Source: Incurvaria masculella
Taxonomy: Eukaryota > Arthropoda > Insecta > Lepidoptera > Incurvariidae
DNA: 64,000 nt
Assembly (NCBI GenBank): GCA_946894095.1
Contig: OX335647.2
Coordinates: 16,944,001-17,008,000, forward strand
Direction of reading: 5' to 3'
Position numbers and translations under genes: made by a program. Position 1 is the stretch's first letter; every line of letters begins with the position of its first letter. This document shows positions 54,412 through 62,846 of this stretch, one piece after another. The notes under the pieces are model-generated. The model worked only from the letters and a program-made list of their open reading frames with translations, searched no databases and was not told where the DNA came from.

Positions 54412-56172
54412 TCACTTGTGCTTAATATTAGTAAAATAAGTTGCAGATTCAGGTGAACAAAACTTTTTTAAATCTTGCAAATCCTTATATTTCTCGCTTG
54501 AAATCAGCAAGTTATCTTCATATGACAAATTTGGCAAAATAAACTCATTTCCTTTGAGTCTCATAGCGCTTCGCTTATTCCTCCCTCTGATGGAGGCTTT
54601 CTCCCAAAGACCATTGTACGTAGTGCGGAATAATATATTGCTTGTCGATTTTTCTATTTTTAATTCTTTTATCGGACGTGAAGGAAAAGTCGATTTTTTG
54701 GCATAGATCGTATCCAAATGATTAGTCCAAGCTCGAAAATATGATCGATCAACTTTTACGACCGCAAACGGGGATGGATTTTGCCGAGCATCTTTAAATA
54801 TTTCGAGCCAGTCGTCAGGAACTTCAGCTCGAGTGGCGGTCTTAACAAGTCCCATATTTTTGTCACACTCCATATAGGAGTGCCCCCTTACGGGAAATGT
54901 GACTGTTATCGATTCGAGCTTTTTTTCAACGTGGACCAAATGATGTAAAAAACGAAACACCGTAAAGTTTTTATTTTGGCCGCTGCATGAATCGCAGAAA
55001 ATGTGAAGATGCTTTGTGGTGTCTTTCTTATAGTTGTACACAAAATTATGGATGAGAGAGCATACATCATCACTACCTTTCTTTCCTTCAGTCTCCGGAT
55101 AGATATAGAAAACGCTTTTTGATGACGATAATTGATGAATGTTGAAAGCGTAGACAGAAAGCTGACGCTTGTAGTAAGTATCATTAGTCTGAATGTTAGG
55201 TACGGGGAGGTTTTTGCCATAGTCAAGACAAATTGCTTCTGTTGCATTAAGGGCATCTTTGCTTTCAATCCGGGCAATCCGTTTCCTGCTGTAAAACGTA
55301 CTAGCTTGCATTTTGTGAAATTTGTTTTGGTTGTACAGTTTAATGATTTGACAATCCAGTGATGAAATGTGTACTGGATCATTTGTACTTTTTTTTTCAG
55401 CTTCTAACGATTTAATCTTAGCCAAAAATTCGTCACAAGCGCTGCACGTGTCTGTGCGTGGATATCCGAAAGCAATATTGAAGTCCTTGCAAAATATGCT
55501 TCGGTAAGTCTCGTACGATACTGAAACCCCTGGATTATCATCGAGAAACATCTTGTGCATTTTTTTGACGTTTAGATCTTCTGGAAGGTATGTCTTAGCT
55601 GAGTCGTGAAGACTATAATGGCTGGATCTGCCTTTGAAAGAATTGATGTGTCCACGAATTTGACTCTTAGTTTCATCGCTTAATTTTTTGTGTTGGCCGT
55701 GTTTACCTCTTTTGTCCGTAGGTGCTGCTCCAAATTTTTTTAAACTTGAAACTATATATTCTATTTTCTTTTTAGTTATTCCGTGAATCGCCATAAACGC
55801 CTTCTTGCAAACCGGTACATCTTTTAGCTGTTCTTCAAACATAGCAAGAACCCTGTACTTGTATACAGCATCGTAGTGACGTGCATCCGCCTTCTTAGAA
55901 GCCCTTTTAACTTGTAATATTGAGATTAAACCACTCAAATAACTGTTCTGGGAATCGTGAGTTGTCAGCTGATTGAAATGTTGTAAAATGTTTTTGCGTG
56001 CTTGCTCTGGAACTTTATCAAAGCACATCATTCTGCACTGACACCGAGGGCCCGGTTCATGACTTGAGAGTTTGATTTTTTTGATAACATCTTGCATGCG
56101 GCCGTGGGATTTTCTCTTCTTAGTTGTCATACTCGGAACAAAAACCTCATTTTGGTCACTATCTTCATCCAT
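54412..56172 (-). CDS. DDE-like transposase, 586 aa, intact
   Basis: The uninterrupted frame starts at ATG 56172-56170 and ends at TGA near 54412. It has an acidic N-terminus, a basic stretch (KKRKSHGR, residues 18-25, NLS-like), a Cys cluster CQCRMMC (44-50), a middle DNA-binding-like region with DKRGKHGQHKK (153-163), and YPRTDTCSACDEF (237-249), a second Cys pair. The C-terminal half has a candidate RNase H-like catalytic triad: D317 in ICLDYGKNLPVPN, D394 in HIFCDSCSGQNKN, and E435 or D437 in GHSYMECDKN. The CDSCSGQNKN and GHSYMECDK motifs occur in a large group of insect proteins usually annotated as uncharacterised (DUF7869-like). The terminal inverted repeats and target duplication around this ORF show it is a transposase, which would cut and paste the element. 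No stop, shift or lost motif is seen. The family name Sola is an inference. Confidence 0.85.
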   Translation of the reverse strand: MDEDSDQNEVFVPSMTTKKRKSHGRMQDVIKKIKLSSHEPGPRCQCRMMCFDKVPEQARKNILQHFNQLTTHDSQNSYLSGLISILQVKRASKKADARHYDAVYKYRVLAMFEEQLKDVPVCKKAFMAIHGITKKKIEYIVSSLKKFGAAPTDKRGKHGQHKKLSDETKSQIRGHINSFKGRSSHYSLHDSAKTYLPEDLNVKKMHKMFLDDNPGVSVSYETYRSIFCKDFNIAFGYPRTDTCSACDEFLAKIKSLEAEKKSTNDPVHISSLDCQIIKLYNQNKFHKMQASTFYSRKRIARIESKDALNATEAICLDYGKNLPVPNIQTNDTYYKRQLSVYAFNIHQLSSSKSVFYIYPETEGKKGSDDVCSLIHNFVYNYKKDTTKHLHIFCDSCSGQNKNFTVFRFLHHLVHVEKKLESITVTFPVRGHSYMECDKNMGLVKTATRAEVPDDWLEIFKDARQNPSPFAVVKVDRSYFRAWTNHLDTIYAKKSTFPSRPIKELKIEKSTSNILFRTTYNGLWEKASIRGRNKRSAMRLKGNEFILPNLSYEDNLLISSEKYKDLQDLKKFCSPESATYFTNIKHK

Positions 56173-56339
56173 TTTGCACGTTCATCCACTTACTTTTGCT
56201 AAAATTGTAAAACACGACACACTTTTAGCATGTAAACATAACCTCTTCCCTTGACAGCGTAAAAATAATGTTTGACGTCCTAAATGTCAGTCATATGAAG
56301 TATGAAGGAATGTTCAAAATGGCCGCCAATGGGCTCGTT

Positions 56340-56590
56340 CTTTCATAAATCGTGTGCATTGTGCCCCTTATTGCGCGGTTTGGCTCGAAATGTGCCCCTT
56401 TTAATCTAGTTTGTTAAGAAATGAACCCCTTTTATTCGTGTGTGTGATTTTTTGTTTTATAATTTTAGAGCAATCGGCCTGTTGTTTGTAGTTTTGGCTT
56501 CCACTAAAAGATAGGCCATATTTTTTCCTATCGAATGACATTTTTACTTGAAAAATGGGTAAAATGTCGATGAGCCCCTTTTATTCCTGT
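56340..56590. repeat. Right subterminal repeats of the transposon
   Basis: TGTGCCCCTTATTGCGC (about 56360), TGTGCCCCTTTTAATC (56391), ATGAACCCCTTTTATTCGTG (56421) and ATGAGCCCCTTTTATTCCTG (56571, in the TIR) are four same-direction variants between the transposase start and the end. They lie in the promoter side of the transposase gene. Confidence 0.65.
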
Positions 56591-56601
56591 GCCCTTCATT
56601 T

Positions 56602-57502
56602 GTTTTAGAATGTTAAACTTGTGTGTGGCTCTTCAATTTGATTTTAATTTTCGTAAGTAATTGGCTTGTCAGCCACTTTCGTCATGCTCGACTATTATCT
56701 ACTAACTAATTGGAACTCGTGTTTTCTGCATGTTTAATCATATCTAGCTTTTAAATTTAACCTCCATCGGAATGAGCGATACAGGTTCTGCAGCGAGAGC
56801 ACAAATAATTTTATTCAGCCGACAAACTTACGTACATAGGTTTTATCTTGTGTGCGGAACACTTGTCGCCAACCGGTAGCATAAACAATGTTATGTCGAG
56901 TCTTAGAGTCGAGCATTGACTTATATATTACTTCGTAATCATTGGTGTCGATTGAGATTGTCAAAATAAACCAACACCATAAACAAATCTCGACATAGAA
57001 TACATTTTATCCATTTGTGGGAGCACAATTAAATTTAATCCTACTAATTTGACGTTTGTTGAAGATAATAGTGTAGCCTTTACACATTTTAAAAAGTGAT
57101 TTTTGAAAAGAGCGTCACTTAGCAACAGTTGTTAGAAGTGTGAAAAATCCAATATACAGTTTTTTATTTCCAATATTTTGTATCGTGATTATGTAACCTA
57201 ATATAAAACAATGTAAGTATCAAGTATGGCCGCGTTTAATTTTATTCAGGGAATTTCAAGTGTTTAGCTCATTCAAAGTATTTTGTTTTATGCGGGGTAC
57301 GCCAAACGCGCTTTACTGCTAACAACCGAGCATTTTAACGTCAACACCGGTCAACTGAGGTGCCATTATGATACAATGTGAAAAGTTATTTGTATGTGAA
57401 CAAACATATTAGAGCTTTTATATTAGCGTAATATATTTGCTAGATGTTATAGTGGCAATAATGGTAATAGTGGTAATAATAATATTAAATTTAAAAAGAT
57501 TT
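56602..57502. other. Intronic, nothing recognised
   Basis: GTCGAGTCTTAGAGTCGAGC and TGTCGAGATTTG-like segments near 56895-56995 are partly inverted copies (ACCAATGATTACG-like), perhaps an old fold-back. Otherwise AT-rich. Confidence 0.3.
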
Positions 57503-57899
57503 AATTTTACTGGACATGGCTAGTTGATACGACACCTGCTGACATGATATTGGCCAACACAGCGCATGGTGCCATGCGCTCTATCTCTAACTCTCCCTCT
57601 GTGAGCATGGCTACAATGAACTGGGTGGCAAACAAAGCCAATTTTTCATTGCCGCTTCGACCATGTTTCAAACGAGCCATGCGACAGTACCAGCTTTGGC
57701 GGACTTAACCCTGCCACCTAGAAGAAAAATGTTTTAAATAGTTAATTCATTCCGAACCATGGAGCAGCTCGCATTCGTGACGGAATACACTTATTCGGCT
57801 CAGAAATAGAAAAAAGTTGTACAGCAATGAGGCGGGTTAGAACCAGCGACCTCTCGAATGAGTGGCGAAGTCCCACATCATAAGCCACAAGCCGCTCAA
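57503..57899 (-). repeat. tRNA-derived SINE, full-length diverged copy
   Basis: The tail TTTTACTGGACATGGCTAGT is at the left; the head (complement of GACCTCTCGAATGAGTGGCG and CATAAGCCACAAGCCGCTCA) at the right. The B-box-like GGTTAGAACCAGCGAC is more decayed than in other copies. The head end directly borders a candidate Sarm promoter. Confidence 0.82.
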
Positions 57900-57929
57900 G
57901 TGAGTCGTTATTTAGCATCGAACTCACTT

Positions 57930-58199
57930 TGTACCGTAATGTCCCCGCCGATCCGCGAACACCCCGCGTCAACCCATCAACCGACGCAAGCAAAATAAAC
58001 ACGCGAGGTGTCGGTCCGTCCCCCGCCCTGCGCGGTTCACCTGCGCCGCAACCTTGGAGCCGTGCCAGGAATCGGCGAGCAGCGAGTCGCGGCCTCCGCG
58101 CCGCTACTGGCCGGTCGGACGCCGCAAGGGAGTCTCCAGTTGCCGCGCATTCGTGACTGGTTCCAATTTTGAATTTGAATTCGAATCAATCATGTTCGG
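57930..58199 (+). promoter_or_regulatory. Sarm: Candidate internal Sarm promoter with 8-nt coding start exon
   Basis: A CpG-rich stretch ends with ATG at 58192-58194 then TTC GG and a good donor, TTCGG|GTGAGTGG (GT at 58200). The exon would leave in phase 2, exactly what the exon at 59984 needs: the joined reading is MFGLRSSMENIVDKD. Without splicing the frame stops at once (TGA 58201). The same acceptor is used by the 51897-52096 exon, which also leaves in phase 2. The transcription start is unknown. The evidence is GC island, donor and phase; chance agreement of phase alone is about one in three. Confidence 0.5.
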
Positions 58200-58671
58200 G
58201 TGAGTGGGGCGCGATCCGGGAAGTGAGGAGAGAAGTTAGTCGTGCGAATAATTTCCGTGATACGCATGCGTACGCCCGCCGTGGAATCAAAAGTTGGCGG
58301 TAAATGTTTTACCGCCAGTGAAAAGTTCAGTTTTCGGTCGATACTTTTCGCGGTTTCGTATGTGATAGCATTGTTAAGATGCGTACCTAACCGCAAAATA
58401 AGTATACTCATCGAACATCATTAGCGCACAAACCTATGTAACATGTTGAAGTTTTCAAAATATGGTATACTTAATAGGAAATCTATTGTACTAAATTCGG
58501 TAACATTTGTTATTTTAAAATGTTGTGTTTTTCAAGATGCACAAAGACAAAGAAAAATTCTTGAAAGCGCTTTAGCAATCGGTACCCCCGAATCACGGGA
58601 CCTACAAAACATGATAATTTCAAAAAGTTCTTGTCTTGGCTGGTGCTAATTATTCCACTTTACCTGTTCTT
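58200..58671. other. Intronic, nothing recognised
   Basis: Short frames only; the region runs from GC-rich to AT-rich. Confidence 0.35.
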
Positions 58672-58812
58672 AAATACAATGTCATGAAGACGTGCTTATA
58701 CATTTCGACCGGCATATTAAATACAATGTCATAAAGACGTGCTTATACATTTCGACCGGCATATTAAATACAATGTCATGAAGACGTACTTATACATTTC
58801 GACCGGCATATT
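58672..58812. repeat. Three tandem 47-bp units
   Basis: Units at 58672, 58719 and 58766 read AAATACAATGTCATGAAGAC, GTGCTTATACATTTCGACCG, GCATATT, with one substitution in unit 2 and one in unit 3. High identity implies recent expansion. Confidence 0.93.
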
Positions 58813-59205
58813 AAAAACTGCGAAACGTGTTGAAAAGCCATACAGAGTGAGAATTGTCTGTAACTGTTTACTAACATGATCGCCGACCGATGATCCCATA
58901 AAACATTATAAACCGGAAATTTTGGATGTTTTCTACTCAATATTTACTAAATATTTGAAAACCACGGTTCCCATTTACTTGACATTTGATATCTAATATC
59001 AGGCAACAAATGTATGTCTGCATGTTTTTGTTCGTTCAGTAAATGTATCCTTGTTCAAACCACATAGAAAACAAAATTATATAAAGATTTTCTTTTTGAT
59101 TTCATTTGATTCGGTTTAGATATTGGTTGCCTGATATTGGATTCAATAATTAAAATGAAAACATTAAGTTTTCAAATGATTAGAATTCTACGCTTAGACT
59201 ACAGC
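58813..59205. other. Intronic, nothing recognised
   Basis: GATATCTAATATCAGGCAAC (about 58988) and TATTGGTTGCCTGATATTGG (about 59122) are inverted, suggesting a small fold-back element. Confidence 0.35.
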
Positions 59206-59307
59206 CTTCAAATGGCCGGCATGGTTTTCGCAGCTCCCCTGAATATTCGAAAATCCATGGGGGTCGCCGGGCACCTTAATAGGTCTGGGCATACGTCATA
59301 TGCCGCA
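59206..59307 (+). pseudogene. LINE RT C-terminal remnant
   Basis: ATGGCCGGCATGGTTTTCGC, ATTCGAAAATCCATGGGGGT and CGCCGGGCACCTTAATAGGT align with 13370-13450. It is cut by the TTAA MITE that follows. Confidence 0.6.
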
Positions 59308-59312
59308 CTTAA

Positions 59313-59854
59313 GGTGGCCCAACCCGCTCATTTCCCCATACAAAAGGGGAAAGAAGATCACGCCTATATTTCTTGTCAGAGATCCAAAATTTTGCTCAAT
59401 ATAGCTTTATTTGATTGAACTAGATGTCTGATGACCATTGGCATTGTAAAATTGTGTTTGGTTTCCAAGTTATAACGTCCGAAAGTTCGGATTTTTCGCG
59501 CGTTTTATGCAATTACTTTGGAGGTGGATTACGCAATGATAAAGTAAGAACATCTTAAAAAGATTAGTCATCAGACATAGCTTGTTTAATCAAGATTTAT
59601 AATCTATTTGGTTTTTGTTAGATTTTTGACTACAGCGGTCGTGGTTTACTTTTAGCTATAAGTCGTTTTGAAATTAAAATTTTCGTAAATCTTACCAAAT
59701 CATACACTATGCACATTGTCTTTTTTGTGGACAGGTTGCATCTTCCTTATAACGGAGCCTGTCTTATTCTTAGAAACAGAGAAGGTCCCAGAGCGCAACA
59801 GCACGGTTTTGTACCGTGCCCGCAAATGAGTTGAGGCCGCCGGGTTGGGCCACC
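59313..59854. mobile_element. TTAA-target MITE, copy 3 of 3
   Basis: 542 bp between TTAA at 59309-59312 and 59855-59858, with GGTGGCCCAACCCG / CGGGTTGGGCCACC ends. It is inserted at the edge of a LINE remnant and ends 129 bp before the next Sarm exon, so it sits close to the intron branch-point region. Confidence 0.9.
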
Positions 59855-59983
59855 TTAACAAACAAAATAAAAATAGGTTACGGTCCATTCTTTCCGATGA
59901 AACTTAATGAATAGACCTGTAAACTTATTTTCGTTGATAACGACAGCCAAACGTGACCCAAGAGTTGTATTTTGTGTCCGCAG

Positions 59984-60425
59984 GCTGCGCAGCTCGATGG
60001 AGAACATAGTGGACAAGGACGAGCTCGGCGAGCGGCAGCTGCCCGACATCCGCGACCTCTCCGAGATGGGCGACATGGGCGAGATGGCGGACATGGGCGG
60101 CGAGAGTCCGCTCGTCACCTTCCCCGAGTCGGACACGCCGCCACCCGAGCCGCTGCAGGCCGCCGCTGCCGCCGCCACCGCCTCCGCCTCCGCCTCCGCC
60201 GCCGCCAACGAGCTCAAGTACAGCGCCGCGCGCGTCACCTCCGCCAGCTCGACGCGCGTCGTCGCCGACGGGTACAGCGCGTCGCGCTCCGCCGCCAACA
60301 GCGCGCGGCTGCGGCGGCTGCAGCACGGCGACCTCTCGTACGAGGAGCACAGCGCGGCGGGCGCGCGGCACCGGCTGCTGCAGGCGGAGGGGCTCACCGC
60401 CGAGCAGAAGGCCGCCTACATGCAG
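59984..60425 (+). CDS. Sarm: Sarm coding exon (LRSSMENIV...AAYMQ)
   Basis: 442 nt between acceptor TTTTGTGTCCGCAG and donor ATGCAG|GTCACT. It enters in phase 2 (one base completes an Arg after the 51897 exon) and leaves in phase 0. It encodes LRSSMENIVDKDELGERQLP, an acidic Met/Gly stretch (DLSEMGDMGEMADMGGESP), a Pro run, then long Ala/Ser low-complexity (QAAAAAATASASASAAA) and an Arg/Ala-rich part with YSASRSAANSARLRRLQHGD and HRLLQAEGLTAEQKAAYMQ. It precedes the ARM domain and is probably disordered; ENIVDKDELGERQLPDIRDL is the segment most likely to be conserved among insect Sarm proteins. The donor +3 to +6 bases are weaker than consensus. Long frames on the opposite strand reflect the GCC-rich codon usage. 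Confidence 0.92.
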
Positions 60426-60881
60426 GTCACTACCACACACACGTTAAGCTCTTTCAATTTGACGTAGTTGTTTGAAAAAGGAAGTCAACAAATGACGATC
60501 AATCGGCCTACAAGGTGGCGTGTGTGCATTTGGATAATTAAATAAATTAAAAAGCTTCCAGGAACAGACTCTTCGTCGAAACTTTAGCTTCTTCGTTTTT
60601 TCTAAACAAAAGTTCAGTGTTTATAGGCTGCAGGTCAGTCCACACGCTTAGCTCTGTAAAACGCTGTGTAACACAGTTCAGTGTACATAGAGCCTTTAAA
60701 TTGTAAAAAAGGAAGACACAAAATGCAAATGAATTGGCTGAAAACATGTCATGTTTCAGGAAAATACTCCTTGCATTGTCATACTCTCTGTATTGTGATC
60801 TCGGAATGTATCTAATACCACAAAGGAAGATCAGTTTGGCCGATAGATAACACATGATGAGTGAAGTTTGCAAAACACTAA
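60426..60881. other. Intronic, nothing recognised
   Basis: AT-rich; a 115-codon minus frame at 60547-60894 shows no known domain. Confidence 0.35.
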
Positions 60882-61053
60882 GCCCCGATTGCACTAAGAG
60901 ACGGCCGAGTTAATCAATGTTCAAACACGTCACTTTTAGTGAACCGCATGGAGCTCCTTCTATACTGGCCATACAAAGTGACGTGTTTAATCGTACATTG
61001 CCATTGATTTTGATTTTTTGCCCTTTTGTGCACTCGGAGTGCTTTCGTGCACC
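60882..61053. mobile_element. Harbinger-like MITE, TAA target duplication
   Basis: Opposite orientation to 9209-9367. It is bounded by TAA at 60879-60881 and 61054-61056; GCCCCGATTGCAC on the left, TTTTGTGCACTCGG near the right with a short extra copy of GTGC..TTCGTGCACC. Shared core: GAGTTAATCAATGTTCAAAC, ACGTCACTTTTAGTGAACCG. Confidence 0.7.
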
Positions 61054-61339
61054 TAAGTGAACTTTTGCTGGAATTTCTCCAAAGAAACGGACTCATTCGG
61101 TTGTCGGGTGTGCGGCGTGTACTTTCCGTTTTTAGTTATACATAGTAATCTTTGAATTAAACTCAGACGCTTCAACCATAATCTGTATGTTTTATAAATA
61201 AATGTTTGCACAAAAAACCGCGGGGCGATCCGGAAGGGGACTCGGCTTTATATCACTCCATGGGTAGGTCTAGTGGCGCCGACTTGCCCTTCGAAACTTA
61301 TTCCACGAATTGCAACTGGCTGAACGGCCGTTGCGCACG

Positions 61340-61782
61340 CTATGGGAACTATATATTGGGGAACTCGGGGCCGCGGCCACCCTCTCCGCCTAGACGAGCG
61401 TCGAGACTGGAAGGCGCGCCCGAAGGACGCGACCTCGCGTGACCGAGACGATCGATACGGAGACCTCCTCGCAGTCGCGACAACACGCCGTGAGCGGCGC
61501 TCGCTCTCGCCCCGAACGCGGAGCCTTCGCTAATTCTGGCCGCTAATGAGATGGCGGGCCGCCTCGCCGCGTGGACGGCCCGGCTTCTCCGTCGACACTC
61601 TCCAGGGTCGGTAAGGGTCACGCTATCTGCCGTTATCGCACGGGCCGACGCGGAGCCGCCCGAGCGTCCCGCGCGGCCGCCGGCGGACCGCCAGTTGGTC
61701 ACGGGCCGTCGGTGTGCGCGAGCGTACGCGGAAGTCTATGCGCGTGCGCCGAACGTAAATAACCGGCGTAAATATAGACGGA
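61340..61782 (+). promoter_or_regulatory. Sarm: CpG island, candidate promoter of short Sarm isoform
   Basis: Extremely CpG-rich DNA directly precedes the ATG at 61783, in contrast to AT-rich DNA before 61200. Frames are open on both strands because of base composition. No clear TATA box was identified; start site unknown. Confidence 0.5.
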
Positions 61783-61890
61783 ATGTCCGGCGGCGGCGGC
61801 GGTGGCGGCGGCGGCGGCACCGTGCCGTGGACCGTGCGCCGCCTGCGGACCGGCCTGCCGAGCTACGCGCCGCCGCCGCAGCACCCTCCG
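61783..61890 (+). CDS. Sarm: Alternative Sarm first exon (Gly-rich start)
   Basis: ATG at 61783 opens MSGGGGGGGGGGTVPWTVRR then LRTGLPSYAPPPQHPP, 36 codons, ending at a consensus donor CTCCG|GTGAGTGC. It leaves in phase 0, matching the phase-0 exon at 62321 (EQRSLKAGD). Used as a first exon it would replace everything encoded by the distal exons, giving a Sarm that lacks the Ser/Ala-rich extension but keeps the whole ARM domain. No acceptor-like sequence with a pyrimidine tract lies just upstream, and the exon sits in a CpG island, so a start exon is likelier than an internal one. The Gly run is a GGC repeat and may vary in length. Confidence 0.65.
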
Positions 61891-62320
61891 GTGAGTGCGG
61901 ACGCGGCCTTGCGCGTACGCGTCACGATACCTACTGGCGATTCACAAACACTCGCGTTTTCTAAATTAATCTCCGCATATTCGCCGCTGGCCTCCATCCA
62001 ATGAGAATTATGGAGGAGCGTTCCAGATCGGCCCGCGATTTTGTTTTGCGAGAGTCGCCGATCGGGCAGTGCGCCGCCCGACCCGCCAGCGCGATGTCTT
62101 CGCTCTCCCGTCGCCGCTCGCGGCCGCGGCTGCGAATCCGATACGCTGTAAATATCCCCACTTATATGGGCAGTGTCAATCTAATTATCAGTGACGTCAG
62201 GCCGTGCTCCGCTCGGCGCTACGCCGCCGGCGGATTCAGTGAAAGTTACGCGCTGAAACGCGTCGGCGGTATGCGCGCAAACGCGCCGACTCGTCCTGAC
62301 AGGTCTGGGTGCATTTTCAG
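61891..62320 (+). other. Sarm intron, GC-rich
   Basis: It runs from donor GTGAGT to acceptor GTGCATTTTCAG and is unusually GC-rich for an intron here, continuing the island. No repeat seen. Confidence 0.5.
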
Positions 62321-62572
62321 GAGCAGCGCTCGCTGAAGGCCGGCGACGTGTCGGCGCAGGAAGCGAACAACATGGCGGCGTCGAGCTCGCGGCTGCAGAC
62401 AGAGGCTTTCAGCGCGGAGAAGAAGGCGATGGCCTCGGCGCAAGCGCGACAGACGGTCACCTCCAGCGGCGTCTATAGCAGCGAGAAGCATTCCACCATG
62501 GCGCACTCCAACATGACTATCTCCAGCAAAAACCTGTCTACCACCTCCACCATGCTCTCTTCCGCCGCGCAG
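62321..62572 (+). CDS. Sarm: Sarm coding exon (EQRSLKAGD...SSAAQ)
   Basis: 252 nt, 84 codons, phase 0 at both ends, between acceptor GTGCATTTTCAG and donor GCGCAG|GTCAGG. It encodes EQRSLKAGDVSAQEANNMAA then SSSRLQTEAFSAEKKAMASA, a Ser/Thr-rich run (TVTSSGVYSSEKHSTMAHSN) and STTSTMLSSAAQ. It is the last part of the linker before the ARM repeats and is the first exon shared by all proposed isoforms. The composition (Ser, Thr, Ala, Gln; few hydrophobics) suggests disorder with many possible phosphorylation sites. Confidence 0.93.
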
Positions 62573-62846
62573 GTCAGGCTCATCCTAACTAGGGCGTATA
62601 ATGCTGCTGATATTGTGCACCAAGACGAAAACGTACGCAATGCTACATTTGTTACGCAATTGGATTATTCCCCTTGTTCTCAAGTTTTGTGTCTCAAATC
62701 TTATGGTGAAATACCGTTCGTCATCTTAAGGCAATCTCAAACTTGACATTGATCGTTTTATTACTTCCCGCGCGCCTCTTATCAGCGATGAGTCATCTCG
62801 GGGAGTTGTTAAACGGATTTTAACTAGCATGTGTCACTCTTTACAG
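62573..62846 (+). other. Sarm intron
   Basis: A 274-bp intron from GTCAGG to GTGTCACTCTTTACAG; no other feature. Confidence 0.8.

Larger units (their letters stand above)
54006..56597 (-). mobile_element. Complete Sola-like DNA transposon with intact transposase
   Basis: 2592 bp between identical ATTT target duplications (54002-54005 and 56598-56601). The terminal inverted repeats begin GAAGGG and run about 38 bp: GAAGGGTGCAGGAATAAAAG then GGGCCCATTGACATTTT on the left; the right end read inward is GAAGGGCACAGGAATAAAAG then GGGCTCATCGACATTTT, with four mismatches. The single ORF fills the centre. Inside both ends the AAAAGGGG/CCCCTTTT motif recurs. A 4-bp target duplication is the rule for Sola transposons; that name is tentative, based on duplication size and a DDE-like protein rather than a database match. 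The element lies antisense in a Sarm intron. Confidence 0.9.

Noticed and set aside
54412..56172. 586-codon ORF as a host gene antisense to Sarm
   Set aside because: It lies inside terminal inverted repeats with a target-site duplication, so it is a transposase.
58672..58812. CRISPR-like array (three regular repeats)
   Set aside because: The 47-bp units are contiguous without unique spacers, and the genome is eukaryotic.
59855..60475. Frames of 167-180 codons in other frames and on the minus strand over the 59984 exon
   Set aside because: These arise from GCC/GGC-rich low-complexity coding. Only the plus frame in phase with flanking Sarm exons is supported.
61349..61964. Arg/Ala-rich frames (117 and 137 codons) in the CpG island
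   Set aside because: Composition-driven open frames; only the 61783-61890 segment has a consensus donor in phase with Sarm.
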